This document shows positions 6,842 through 13,719 of a DNA stretch of 16,615 bases, in pieces. The notes below the pieces were generated by a model. The model made no database searches, was not told the origin of the DNA, and was given only the letters and a program-made list of their open reading frames with translations. A program made the translations under genes and the position numbers. Within the stretch, counting starts at the first letter, position 1. Every line of letters starts with the position of its first letter. Location: positions 1 to 16,615 of the forward strand of contig DATAOB010000042.1 in NCBI GenBank assembly GCA_036265935.1. The letters run 5' to 3'. This DNA is from JAFASC01 sp036265935 (GTDB taxonomy: Bacteria; Pseudomonadota; Alphaproteobacteria; Rhizobiales; Beijerinckiaceae).

Positions 6842-7779
6842 TATGCGGCGAAAGACGCGAGACCGAGCCCGTGCTCGGCGACGATCACCGCCAACAAGAG
6901 GAAGAGATAAAGGATCGAGAAGGCGAAGAGCTGCTTTGCGGCTTTTTCCGCCGCCTCGCCCTGGCGTTGCCGATAGACGCGCAATGCCAGCGCAACGAAC
7001 AGCGCGCCGAGAACGCAGGCCAGCATGCCGTAAAGCACCGAGGCAAAGCCGAGCGCGAACGGCAAAGCGCCGAGCGGCGCGAGCAGCAGCGAATAGACGA
7101 GGATTTCGAGCCGGGTGTGATCCGCGCCTTTGACGTTCGGCATCATTGGGATGCCGGCGCGGGCATAATCGCCGGATTTGACCAGCGCCAGCGCCCAGAA
7201 ATGTGGTGGCGTCCACATGAAGATGATCGCGAAGAGAACGACGCTCGCAACGCTGACCGAGCCAGTCGCCGCGGCATAAGCGACGATCGGTGGCAGCGCG
7301 CCGGCGGCGCCGCCAATGACGATGTTCTGCGGCGTCGTCCGCTTCAGCCACATCGAATAAATCACGATGTAGAAGAAGATCGTGAAGGCGAGCAGCGCGG
7401 CGGCGAGCCAATTCGCGACAAGGCCGAGCGTCACGATCGCGAACGCGGCAAGCGTGAGGCCGAAGCCGAGCGCAAGATCGCGATCGATGCGCCCCGACGG
7501 AATCGGCCGGCCGCGGGTGCGGATCATCACCGCGTCGATGTCGGCGTCGTACCACATGTTCAACGCACCGGCGGCGCCGGCGCCGACGGCGATCGCCAGA
7601 AGCGAGGCGAAGCCGATCACCGGATGGACGTGGCCGGGCGCGAGCAGCATGCCCGCGAGCGCCGAGAGCACGACGAGCGACATGACCCGCGGTTTCAAAA
7701 GCTGCACGAAATCTGAAGGCGAGGCGTTGCAGATCGCTGCAACGTTCTCGCCTTCGAGCCGGTAGGAGAGGTCGCTCAC
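6841..7779 (-). CDS. ctaB: Protoheme IX farnesyltransferase (heme O synthase)
   Basis: A 312-residue UbiA-type polytopic membrane prenyltransferase that adds a farnesyl group to protoheme to make heme O, the precursor of heme A for the aa3 oxidase. The first aspartate-rich motif is NMWYDADID at 74-82 followed by RTRGRPIPSG (87-96); about eight hydrophobic helices follow. VQLLKPRVMSLVV near residues 25-37 is the typical family entry to helix 1. The start is GTG at 7777-7779, reading VSDLSYRLEG with M as initiator. It lies 35 bp after ctaD and overlaps the next small gene by one base. Length agrees with Cox10/CtaB proteins. Confidence 0.96.
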   Translation of the reverse strand: MSDLSYRLEGENVAAICNASPSDFVQLLKPRVMSLVVLSALAGMLLAPGHVHPVIGFASLLAIAVGAGAAGALNMWYDADIDAVMIRTRGRPIPSGRIDRDLALGFGLTLAAFAIVTLGLVANWLAAALLAFTIFFYIVIYSMWLKRTTPQNIVIGGAAGALPPIVAYAAATGSVSVASVVLFAIIFMWTPPHFWALALVKSGDYARAGIPMMPNVKGADHTRLEILVYSLLLAPLGALPFALGFASVLYGMLACVLGALFVALALRVYRQRQGEAAEKAAKQLFAFSILYLFLLLAVIVAEHGLGLASFAA

Positions 7780-7814
7780 TTATCTCACTTCAGATGCGCC
7801 ACGCATGCCCGGTC

Positions 7815-9482
7815 TCAATGATCGGAGCCGACGATGCGCGGCAACGTCTCATATTGGTGGAAGGGCGGCGGCGAGGGCAGCGTCCACTCGAGTGTGGTTG
7901 CGCCGACACCCCAGGGATTGTCGCCGGCGACACGCTTCTTCGCGAACGCCTCGTAGACGATATAGAGGAACAGGAGCACGCCTATCCCGGAGATATAGGA
8001 ACCGTAAGACGAGACCTTGTTCCACAAGTGGTAGACGTCGGGATAATCGATGTAGCGGCGGGGCATGCCAGCGAGACCGAGGAAATGCTGGGGGAAGAAG
8101 GTGACGTTCACCCCGACGAACATGATCCAGAATTGCGCCTTCGCGAGCTGCTCATTGTACATGTAGCCGCTCATCTTCGGGAACCAATAGAAGAAAGCCG
8201 CGAAGATGGCAAAGACGGCGCCGAGCGACAGCACGTAATGGAAGTGCGCGACGACGTAATAGGTCTCGTGCAGTGCGCGATCGATGCCGGCATTCGCCAG
8301 AACCACACCGGTCACACCGCCGACCGTGAACAGGAAGATAAAGCCGATCGCCCACAGCATCGGCACCCGGAACGACATCGAGCCGCCCCACATCGTTGCG
8401 ATCCAGGAGAATATCTTGATGCCGGTCGGCACGGCAATGACCATCGTCGCAAACACGAAATAGCGTTGCGTGTTGAGCGACAGTCCGACCGTGAACATGT
8501 GGTGCGCCCACACGACGAAACCGATCGCGCCGATCGCCACCATCGCATAGGCCATACCGAGATAGCCGAACACCGGCTTTCGCGAGAAGGTCGAGACAAT
8601 GTGGCTGATGATGCCGAAGCCGGGCAAAATCAGGATGTAGACTTCGGGGTGGCCAAAGAACCAGAAGAGATGCTGGAAGAGAATCGGATCGCCGCCCCCG
8701 GCTGGATCGAAGAACGTCGTGCCGAAATTGCGATCGGTGAGCAGCATGGTGATCGCGCCGGCGAGCACCGGAAGCGACAGAACCAGAAGGAAGGCCGTCA
8801 CCAGCACCGCCCAGGCAAAGAGCGGCATCTTGTGCAAGGTCATGCCTGGTGCGCGCATGTTGAAGATCGTCGTGATGAAATTGATCGCGCCAAGAATTGA
8901 CGACGCACCGGCGAGATGGATCGATAGAATGGCGAAATCCATCGCCGGACCGGGATGCCCGGTATTCGACGAGAGCGGCGGATACATGACCCAGCCGCCG
9001 CCGAATCCGTCCATGCCGGGTGCGCCCTCGACAAACATTGAGGTCAAGAGCAGCGTGAACGACGCTGGCAACAGCCAGAACGAGATGTTGTTCATGCGCG
9101 GGAATGCCATGTCCGGCGCGCCGATCATCAAGGGCACGAACCAATTGCCGAAACCGCCGATCAGCGCCGGCATGACCATGAAGAAGATCATGATCAGTCC
9201 GTGCGCGGTGATGAACACGTTGTAAAGATTCTTTGCCGCGTCGGCCGCCTGCGCGGGATCTGCATGATTGAGAATGCGCGCCAGTGTCGGGAAAACTTCT
9301 ATGCCCGGATCGGCGAGCTCGGCGCGCATGGCGATCGACAGTGCGCCGCCGATAATGCCGGCGATGATCGCGAAGACCAGATAGATCGTGCCGATGTCTT
9401 TGTGGTTCGTCGAAAACATGTAGCGCCGCCAGCCGGTCGGATGGGCGTGCTCTTCGTGGTGACCTTCGACGATGGTTGCCAT
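7815..9482 (-). CDS. ctaD: Cytochrome c oxidase subunit I
   Basis: Catalytic subunit of an aa3-type, A1-family heme-copper oxidase, 555 residues with twelve predicted helices. All expected ligands are visible: H94 and H415 for heme a, H413 for heme a3, and H278, H327 and H328 for CuB. Y282 in GHPEVYIL is positioned for the His-Tyr cross-link. Proton-path residues are also present: D124 and N131 (D channel), E280, and K356 in PTGIKIFSW (K channel), so proton pumping should be intact. I chose the ATG at 9482, with AAGGAAG 8 bases upstream; a longer open frame to 9671 runs back into ctaC and is rejected. It sits 32 bp after ctaC. Also called coxA. Confidence 0.98.
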   Translation of the reverse strand: MATIVEGHHEEHAHPTGWRRYMFSTNHKDIGTIYLVFAIIAGIIGGALSIAMRAELADPGIEVFPTLARILNHADPAQAADAAKNLYNVFITAHGLIMIFFMVMPALIGGFGNWFVPLMIGAPDMAFPRMNNISFWLLPASFTLLLTSMFVEGAPGMDGFGGGWVMYPPLSSNTGHPGPAMDFAILSIHLAGASSILGAINFITTIFNMRAPGMTLHKMPLFAWAVLVTAFLLVLSLPVLAGAITMLLTDRNFGTTFFDPAGGGDPILFQHLFWFFGHPEVYILILPGFGIISHIVSTFSRKPVFGYLGMAYAMVAIGAIGFVVWAHHMFTVGLSLNTQRYFVFATMVIAVPTGIKIFSWIATMWGGSMSFRVPMLWAIGFIFLFTVGGVTGVVLANAGIDRALHETYYVVAHFHYVLSLGAVFAIFAAFFYWFPKMSGYMYNEQLAKAQFWIMFVGVNVTFFPQHFLGLAGMPRRYIDYPDVYHLWNKVSSYGSYISGIGVLLFLYIVYEAFAKKRVAGDNPWGVGATTLEWTLPSPPPFHQYETLPRIVGSDH

Positions 9483-9490
9483 TTTTGGTT

Positions 9491-9497
9491 CTTCCTT
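9491..9497 (-). promoter_or_regulatory. ctaD ribosome binding site
   Basis: On the minus strand this reads AAGGAAG, a strong Shine-Dalgarno match 8 bases before the ATG at 9482. It decides the ctaD start against the longer open frame that extends to 9671. Confidence 0.75.
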
Positions 9498-9514
9498 ACG
9501 AAGCTCGAACGTAA

Positions 9515-10390
9515 TTAGTGCGCGCCCTCTGCCGCGGCGACCGTGACAGGTGCAGGATCGGAGGCGAATTTCTTCTTCGCGTCGGCTAGCCAAGCCGCAT
9601 AATCCTGCTCGCTGACCACACGGAAGGCGATCGGCATGAAGGCATGGTCCTTGCCGCAGAGCTTGGAGCATTGGCCGTAATACACACCCTCCTTCTCCGG
9701 CTTGAACCAGGTCTCGTTCAGGCGGCCGGGCACGGCATCGATACGCGCACCGAAAGACTGCACCACGAAGGAATGGATGACGTCTGCGGCCGTCACCTGA
9801 AGCCGCACCGTCTTGCCGACCGGAATCACGGCCTCGTTGTCGACGGAGAGCAGCCAGATATCGCCTGGCTTGAGATCGGCCTCAGGCTTCAACAGTGAGT
9901 CGAAGCTGAAGCCGCCGCCCTGATCCTGCGGATATTCGTAGGTCCAGTACCACTGCTTGCCGGTGACCTTCATCGTGATGTCGGCCGGCGGCAGGACGAG
10001 TTGCTTGGTCAGCAGCCGGAACGACGGTATCGCGATCACCACGAGGATCAGCACCGGAACGACAGTCCAGGCGACTTCGAGCAGGCTGTTATGGGTCGTG
10101 CGCGACGGAGTGGGATTAGCTTTTTCGTTGAACTTCAAGACGACCCAGACGAGGAGCCCCAGAACGAAAAGGCAGATGATGGTAATGATCGGCAAAAGCA
10201 GCTGGTCGTGAAACCAGTGCATCTCATGGGCGATCTCGGTGATGCCGCGCTGTAGGCCCATCTGACCCGGCACCGCATGACCCTCGCCGGCGCCTTCTGC
10301 GAGCACGACGCCGCCGGAGGTCAATGATCCCGCCGCTATGCCACTCGACAGAGCGATATCTCGCATCGACGACAGCTTGCGAAAAATCAT
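9515..10390 (-). CDS. ctaC: Cytochrome c oxidase subunit II (CuA subunit)
   Basis: Subunit II receives electrons from cytochrome c at the binuclear CuA centre. The 291-residue protein has a probable signal peptide (about 1-32), two membrane helices at about 63-86 and 105-125, and a periplasmic cupredoxin domain. The electron-entry aromatic patch is KQWYWTYEYP (145-154). E105 in LLEVAWTVVP matches the K-channel entrance glutamate. CuA ligands are H206, C241, C245, H249 and M252. The residue between the cysteines is lysine (K243 in CSKLCG) where most family members have glutamate. First gene of the oxidase cluster, transcribed away from the IalB gene. Start ATG at 10388-10390; an internal ATG at residue 9 is an alternative. 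Also called coxB. Confidence 0.96.
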   Translation of the reverse strand: MIFRKLSSMRDIALSSGIAAGSLTSGGVVLAEGAGEGHAVPGQMGLQRGITEIAHEMHWFHDQLLLPIITIICLFVLGLLVWVVLKFNEKANPTPSRTTHNSLLEVAWTVVPVLILVVIAIPSFRLLTKQLVLPPADITMKVTGKQWYWTYEYPQDQGGGFSFDSLLKPEADLKPGDIWLLSVDNEAVIPVGKTVRLQVTAADVIHSFVVQSFGARIDAVPGRLNETWFKPEKEGVYYGQCSKLCGKDHAFMPIAFRVVSEQDYAAWLADAKKKFASDPAPVTVAAAEGAH

Positions 10391-10692
10391 GAAAACCGCC
10401 GCTCCCGACCGGCGCGAGTGCGGCCTTCAGAAGGCGACCCGCGATGCAACGAGGTGAATCCTCTTCTGTTTTCGTTCCAAACTACAAACGAGGCCCCGAC
10501 GCAACAAGTCATTCGGCGCTCCCCGTTGCGGCATACCGGCGCGGCTTTCGTATCGGCGAGCCACGCTTGAACCAAGCTAGACGCTTTGCTACCCAGCGAA
10601 GGCGGCGGCTGCCGACGAGGGCCGCGCCGCGATTCGGCCCGACTCCACCGCTACTGCCTGCCGCCATGCTTTTGGCTCACATAAATCGCGCG
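10391..10692. promoter_or_regulatory. Divergent intergenic region between ctaC and the IalB-family gene
   Basis: About 300 bases with no gene I can support. It must hold the promoters for the oxidase operon (minus strand) and the IalB-family gene (plus strand). The longest plus frame is open through it from 10444, but the sequence is Arg/Pro-rich with no family signal and precedes a good signal peptide, so I treat it as non-coding. A 62-codon minus-strand frame (10387-10575) has no recognisable features either. Confidence 0.6.
10479..10507 (-). promoter_or_regulatory. Candidate sigma-70-like promoter of the oxidase operon
   Basis: On the minus strand, TTGTTG (10507-10502) and TAGTTT (10484-10479) are separated by 17 bases. 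This would put the transcript start about 80 bases before the ctaC ATG. The match to the consensus is moderate and it was found by eye; GC-rich alphaproteobacterial promoters are often weak matches, so this is only a candidate. Confidence 0.3.
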
Positions 10693-11229
10693 ATGCGGAA
10701 GGAAACCGGGCGGCCCGTCTGGCGCCACGCGGCAACGGCATACGTTGCGGCCTGCGCGTTGGCGCTTGGCTCTTTGCTCCTCGTCAATTCGGCGGAGGCG
10801 CAGGGGGTCGTGAAATCCAAGCACGGCGATTGGGAGCTGCGCTGCGAAACGCCGCCCGGTGCGAGCCGCGAGCAATGCGCGCTGCTGCAGAGCGTCGCCG
10901 CGGAGGACAAACCCAACGTCAACCTGGTCGTGATCGTCTTGAAGACGGCCGACGGCAAGAGCCGGCTTTTGCGCGTCATCGCACCGCTCGGCGTGCTGTT
11001 GCCGAATGGGCTCGGCCTCAAGATCGATCAGGCCGATATCGGCCGCGCCGGGTTCGTCCGCTGCTTGCCAACCGGCTGCGTTGCCGAAGTCATCATGGAA
11101 GACAAGCTGATTGACCAGATGCGGAACGGCACGACCGCGACTTTCATCATCTATCAGACGCCGGAAGAAGGCATCGGCATCCCGCTGAACCTCGCCGGCT
11201 TCAAGGACGGCTACGAAAAGCTGCCCTGA
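10693..11229 (+). CDS. Invasion-associated locus B (IalB) family exported protein
   Basis: A 178-residue exported protein of the IalB family (Pfam invasion-associated locus B). A basic N terminus and hydrophobic helix (about 12-31) lead to a likely signal-peptidase cleavage after SAEA, near residue 36. The mature part has the family pattern: HGDWELRC, an EQCALLQ segment, the VIAPLGVLLPNGLGLKID stretch, and a final IPLNLAGF strand. Cysteines C51, C62, C124 and C129 probably form disulfides in the periplasm. The family is named after a Bartonella protein linked to erythrocyte invasion, but it is widespread in non-pathogenic Hyphomicrobiales, so no virulence role is implied. ATG at 10666 is an alternative start. 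No strong Shine-Dalgarno is seen at either. It diverges from ctaC and ends 23 bp before the next gene. Confidence 0.85.
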   Translation: MRKETGRPVWRHAATAYVAACALALGSLLLVNSAEAQGVVKSKHGDWELRCETPPGASREQCALLQSVAAEDKPNVNLVVIVLKTADGKSRLLRVIAPLGVLLPNGLGLKIDQADIGRAGFVRCLPTGCVAEVIMEDKLIDQMRNGTTATFIIYQTPEEGIGIPLNLAGFKDGYEKLP

Positions 11230-11252
11230 ACCCTGCCTACGGATCAAAGACA

Positions 11253-11891
11253 GTGAAGCGATTCGCGTATCTCCTTCCCCTTTCTGCTGCGGCATTCCTC
11301 CTGCTCGCGAGCGCGGCGTCGGCGCAGAACAGCTCTAACGAAGGCTTCTTCAGTCGGCTGTTCAACCGCGGCTCGAGCGAATCGCCCGCGCCCGCCCCCC
11401 GGGATCCCAAGGAGCGCAAGGTGACCGATTGCCCGGAAGTGCGCGTCCCCTCGGGCGAGGCCGCGTTGCGCGTGGGCGGCCAGGAGTCGGCGAGCGTGCG
11501 CCATCAATTCTCGGTCGGACAGGTCGCGCGCGAATGCGGCGTTGCCGGCAACGATCTGACGATCCGAGTCGGCGTCAAAGGGAGGGTAGTGCTCGGCCCC
11601 GCGGGCTCGCCCGGCAATTTCTCTGCCCCGCTCAGCATCTCGGTCCGCCAGCAGAAGGGCGACAAAATCCTTGTCGGCAAGGTCGTCAATGTTGGCGCGT
11701 CAATCCCCGCGGGCACAACGGGAGCTGACTTCACCATCGTCACCGAGCCGTTCGCCGTGCCGTACACGACCGAACATGCCGCCGACGACTACGAAGTCGT
11801 CGTCGGTTTCGGCAAGGACGCGAAGCCGGCCCCTGTGGAGAAGCGTAAGCGCAGTCAGGCTAGACCCAAGGCGGCGGCAAGTCAGGATTGA
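11253..11891 (+). CDS. Exported protein of unknown function
   Basis: A 212-residue protein I cannot assign to a named family. A Sec signal peptide is clear: MKRFAYLL, a hydrophobic core, and cleavage predicted after ASA at residue 24. No lipobox cysteine is present, so it is probably soluble periplasmic. A Ser/Pro-rich linker (41-50) leads to a domain of about 55-190 with two cysteines, C60 (VTDCPEVRVPSGEAALR) and C95 (ARECG), likely disulfide-bonded. This domain is strand-rich, suggesting a beta-sandwich. The tail (195-208) is Lys/Arg-rich. It starts with GTG at 11253, AAAGA nearby, 23 bp after the IalB-family gene, so the two probably form a short operon. The riboswitch follows about 60 bases after its stop. 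Confidence 0.8.
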   Translation: MKRFAYLLPLSAAAFLLLASAASAQNSSNEGFFSRLFNRGSSESPAPAPRDPKERKVTDCPEVRVPSGEAALRVGGQESASVRHQFSVGQVARECGVAGNDLTIRVGVKGRVVLGPAGSPGNFSAPLSISVRQQKGDKILVGKVVNVGASIPAGTTGADFTIVTEPFAVPYTTEHAADDYEVVVGFGKDAKPAPVEKRKRSQARPKAAASQD

Positions 11892-11901
11892 ACGGCGGGC
11901 A

Positions 11902-11930
11902 TTGACTCGCTCGGTCCCGATTGTCAGGGT
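11902..11930 (+). promoter_or_regulatory. Candidate promoter of the gcv operon
   Basis: TTGACT at 11902-11907 is a good -35 match. Seventeen bases on, CAGGGT (11925-11930) is a poor -10. A start point near 11937 would be just ahead of the riboswitch, which is where a promoter is needed. The position supports it more than the -10 sequence does. Confidence 0.3.
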
Positions 11931-11952
11931 CCGCCCGTCAGATCAAGACCCC

Positions 11953-12140
11953 TAGCGGAAGAGACCGGCGACATGCCGGCGCCGAAGGCGCAACCGCCCC
12001 GGAAACGCTCAGGCATCAGGACCGCATGGGGATGACACTCTGGAAAGTGGTGTTTCGCTTTAGGCGAGACGCCCACCGACGGGGGTAACCCTGAGGCGTA
12101 AGCCGAAGGGGAAATCTCTCAGGTCCCGGGACAGAGGGGG
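11953..12140 (+). ncRNA. Tandem glycine riboswitch
   Basis: Two glycine aptamers lie in tandem in the gcvT leader. The first (about 11953-12050) has the P2-type hairpin CCGGC/GCCGG at 11965-11979, then the conserved GCCGAAGGCGCAACC, CGGAAAC and CTCAGGCATCAGGACCG, closing with ACTCTGGAAAG. The second (about 12051-12140) carries AAGCCGAAGGGGAAA, CTCTCAGGT and the diagnostic GGGACAGAGGGGG end. These are the hallmark conserved bases of the gcvT RNA family, and the downstream genes encode the glycine cleavage system. In known cases glycine binding turns the operon on. Boundaries are by eye to within about 10 bases. Confidence 0.93.
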
Positions 12141-12192
12141 CGCATGGGCGGACGGCAGCGCCGTTTGCTCCATGTCGCGCCACGCCCCGGAG
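12137..12192 (+). promoter_or_regulatory. Possible riboswitch expression platform and gcvT ribosome binding site
   Basis: GGAG at 12189-12192 lies 5 bases before the ATG at 12198 and sets the gcvT start. Immediately before it, CGCCCC (12183-12188) is perfectly complementary to GGGGCG (12137-12142), which includes the last bases of the second aptamer. Pairing would stack on the Shine-Dalgarno and would compete with closure of the aptamer. I see no terminator hairpin with a T run, so control at translation initiation is the simpler reading. This is inference from inspection, without folding energies. Confidence 0.4.
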
Positions 12193-12197
12193 TGTTC

Positions 12198-13328
12198 ATG
12201 GCCGATTTCGCCACGGCTCAAAACGAGACGTTCGCCAGAACGCCTTTGTACGACCTGCACCTCCTGCAGGCCGCGCGCATGGTGCCGTTCGCCGGCTATA
12301 CAATGCCCGTCCAGTACAAGGCCGGTATCATCGCCGAGCATCTGCACACGCGAGAAAAGGCCGGCCTCTTCGATGTCTCGCATATGGGTCAGGCGGTGCT
12401 CTCCGGGCCGGACGCGGCGCGGGCCCTTGAGGCGCTCGTGCCAAGCGACGTGGTCAGCCTCGCACCCGGGCGTCAGCGCTACACGCAGTTATTGGACGAG
12501 ACTGGCGGCATTCTCGATGACCTGATGGTCACGCGGCTGCCGGGCGGCGAGGAGCGGCTTGGGCTCGTAGTCAACGCGGCGAACAAGGCGGCGGATTTCG
12601 CACATCTGCGGAAAAAGCTGCCCGACCTTCGCCTGGAGGTGCTGCACGACCGCGCCCTTCTCGCGCTACATGGCCCGAAAGCCGCCGAGGTGCTCACCAA
12701 GCTGCTGCCTGGTGTCGCGGCAATGGCCTTCATGACCTGGCGCGAATTCGATTGGAACGGCGTCCCGCTCTTCGTCTCGCGCTCCGGTTATACCGGCGAG
12801 GACGGGTTCGAGGTGTCCGTGCCCGCCGATGGGGCGCGCGCCTTCGCAGAAAAACTGCTCGAGGACGACCGGGTCACGCTGATCGGCCTCGGCGCTCGCG
12901 ATTCGCTACGGCTCGAGGCCGGGCTCTGCCTGCACGGCCACGACATCGATGCGAGCACGACCCCCATCGAGGCCGGCCTTGCCTGGTCGATCCAGAAGCG
13001 CCGGCGCGAGGAGGGCGGCTTTCCCGCCGCCGAACGCATCCAAGCTGAACTGAAGAACGGCCCCGCGCGCAAACGCGTCGGCCTGGAACTCGCCGGCAAA
13101 ACCCCAGCGCGCGAAGGCGCGGAGATCACCGCACCCGACGGCCGCAAAATCGGCCGCGTCACCTCCGGCGGCTTCGCGCCGAGTCTCGGGCGGCCAATCG
13201 CCATGGCCTATGTCGAAAGCGCTTTCGCTACACCCGGCACCGACCTCAATATCATCGTGCGCGGCACGCCCCTCGCAGCGCGCGTTTCGCAAATGCCTTT
13301 CGTTCCGCACCGCTATTTCAGAGGCTGA
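12198..13328 (+). CDS. gcvT: Glycine cleavage system T protein (aminomethyltransferase)
   Basis: The T protein, 376 residues, takes the aminomethyl group from lipoyl-GcvH, releases ammonia and makes 5,10-methylene-tetrahydrofolate. Recognisable segments are TPLYDLHLLQAARMVPFAGYTMPVQY near the N terminus, FDVSHMGQ (58-65), GGILDDLMV (103-111) containing the catalytic aspartate region, and SRSGYTGEDGFEV in the folate-binding core. The C-terminal barrel domain has GRVTSGGFAPSLGRPIAMAYV. The ATG at 12198 is preferred because GGAG lies 5 bases upstream and homologues start just before the conserved LYDLH. An in-frame ATG at 12144 sits only a few bases after the riboswitch and adds an unconserved stretch. 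First gene of gcvT-gcvH-gcvPA-gcvPB. Confidence 0.96.
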   Translation: MADFATAQNETFARTPLYDLHLLQAARMVPFAGYTMPVQYKAGIIAEHLHTREKAGLFDVSHMGQAVLSGPDAARALEALVPSDVVSLAPGRQRYTQLLDETGGILDDLMVTRLPGGEERLGLVVNAANKAADFAHLRKKLPDLRLEVLHDRALLALHGPKAAEVLTKLLPGVAAMAFMTWREFDWNGVPLFVSRSGYTGEDGFEVSVPADGARAFAEKLLEDDRVTLIGLGARDSLRLEAGLCLHGHDIDASTTPIEAGLAWSIQKRRREEGGFPAAERIQAELKNGPARKRVGLELAGKTPAREGAEITAPDGRKIGRVTSGGFAPSLGRPIAMAYVESAFATPGTDLNIIVRGTPLAARVSQMPFVPHRYFRG

Positions 13329-13331
13329 GAC

Positions 13332-13709
13332 ATGTCCGACATCCGCTACACCAAGGATCACGAATATGTGCGGCTCGACGGCAATGTCGCCACTGTCGGG
13401 ATCACCGATTACGCGCAAGAGCAGCTCGGCGACATCGTCTTCGTCGAGCTGCCGGCAATCGGCAAAAAGGTTGAGAAGGGCGCGGAGGCTGCCGTGGTCG
13501 AGAGCGTCAAAGCGGCGAGTGAGGTTTATGCGCCGGTTTCCGGCGACGTGATCGAGGTCAACGGTGCGCTGGAGGGCGAGCCCGCGAAAGTCAACGACGA
13601 TCCGCTCGGCGCCGGGTGGTTTCTGAAACTCAAGGTCAAGGACAGGACCGAGTTCGAGGCGCTGATGGATGAGCCTGCCTACAAGGCATTGATTGCGGCA
13701 TTAAGCTGA
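13332..13709 (+). CDS. gcvH: Glycine cleavage system H protein
   Basis: The H protein, 125 residues, is the lipoyl carrier that shuttles the aminomethyl group between the P, T and L proteins. The lipoylation lysine is K60 in VVESVKAASEVYAP, the standard family context. The N-terminal YTKDHEYVRLDGNVATVGITDYAQEQLGD is split over the typical beta hairpins, and VNDDPLGAGWFLKLKV is the conserved C-terminal segment. Full length for the family. It starts 3 bases after the gcvT stop, with AGAGG overlapping the end of gcvT as ribosome binding site. Confidence 0.98.
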   Translation: MSDIRYTKDHEYVRLDGNVATVGITDYAQEQLGDIVFVELPAIGKKVEKGAEAAVVESVKAASEVYAPVSGDVIEVNGALEGEPAKVNDDPLGAGWFLKLKVKDRTEFEALMDEPAYKALIAALS

Positions 13710-13719
13710 GGGCGACGCG

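Noticed and set aside
7794..8900. 368-codon plus-strand frame opposite ctaD
   Set aside because: It is the antisense of a highly conserved oxidase subunit; composition is Arg/His/Glu-rich with no domain, and there is no independent coding signal.
9483..9671. N-terminal extension of ctaD to an upstream start (618 residues in total)
   Set aside because: It would overlap ctaC by about 157 bp, lacks subunit I similarity, and the ATG at 9482 has a strong AAGGAAG ribosome binding site.
10387..10575. 62-codon minus-strand frame upstream of ctaC
   Set aside because: No hydrophobic segment, motif or ribosome binding site was seen. It overlaps the candidate oxidase promoter and the ctaC start.
10444..10692. 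83-codon N-terminal extension of the IalB-family protein
   Set aside because: The added residues are Arg/Pro-rich and would bury the signal peptide in the interior. The region is also needed for the divergent promoters.
11891..11940. Possible terminator after the unassigned exported protein (GGCGGGC with GCCCG)
   Set aside because: The complementary blocks are about 30 bases apart with no T run, so it is not a convincing intrinsic terminator.
12144..12197. Earlier gcvT start at 12144
   Set aside because: It lies only about 4 bases after the riboswitch with no properly spaced free ribosome binding site. The ATG at 12198 has GGAG at 5 bases and matches the usual family N terminus.
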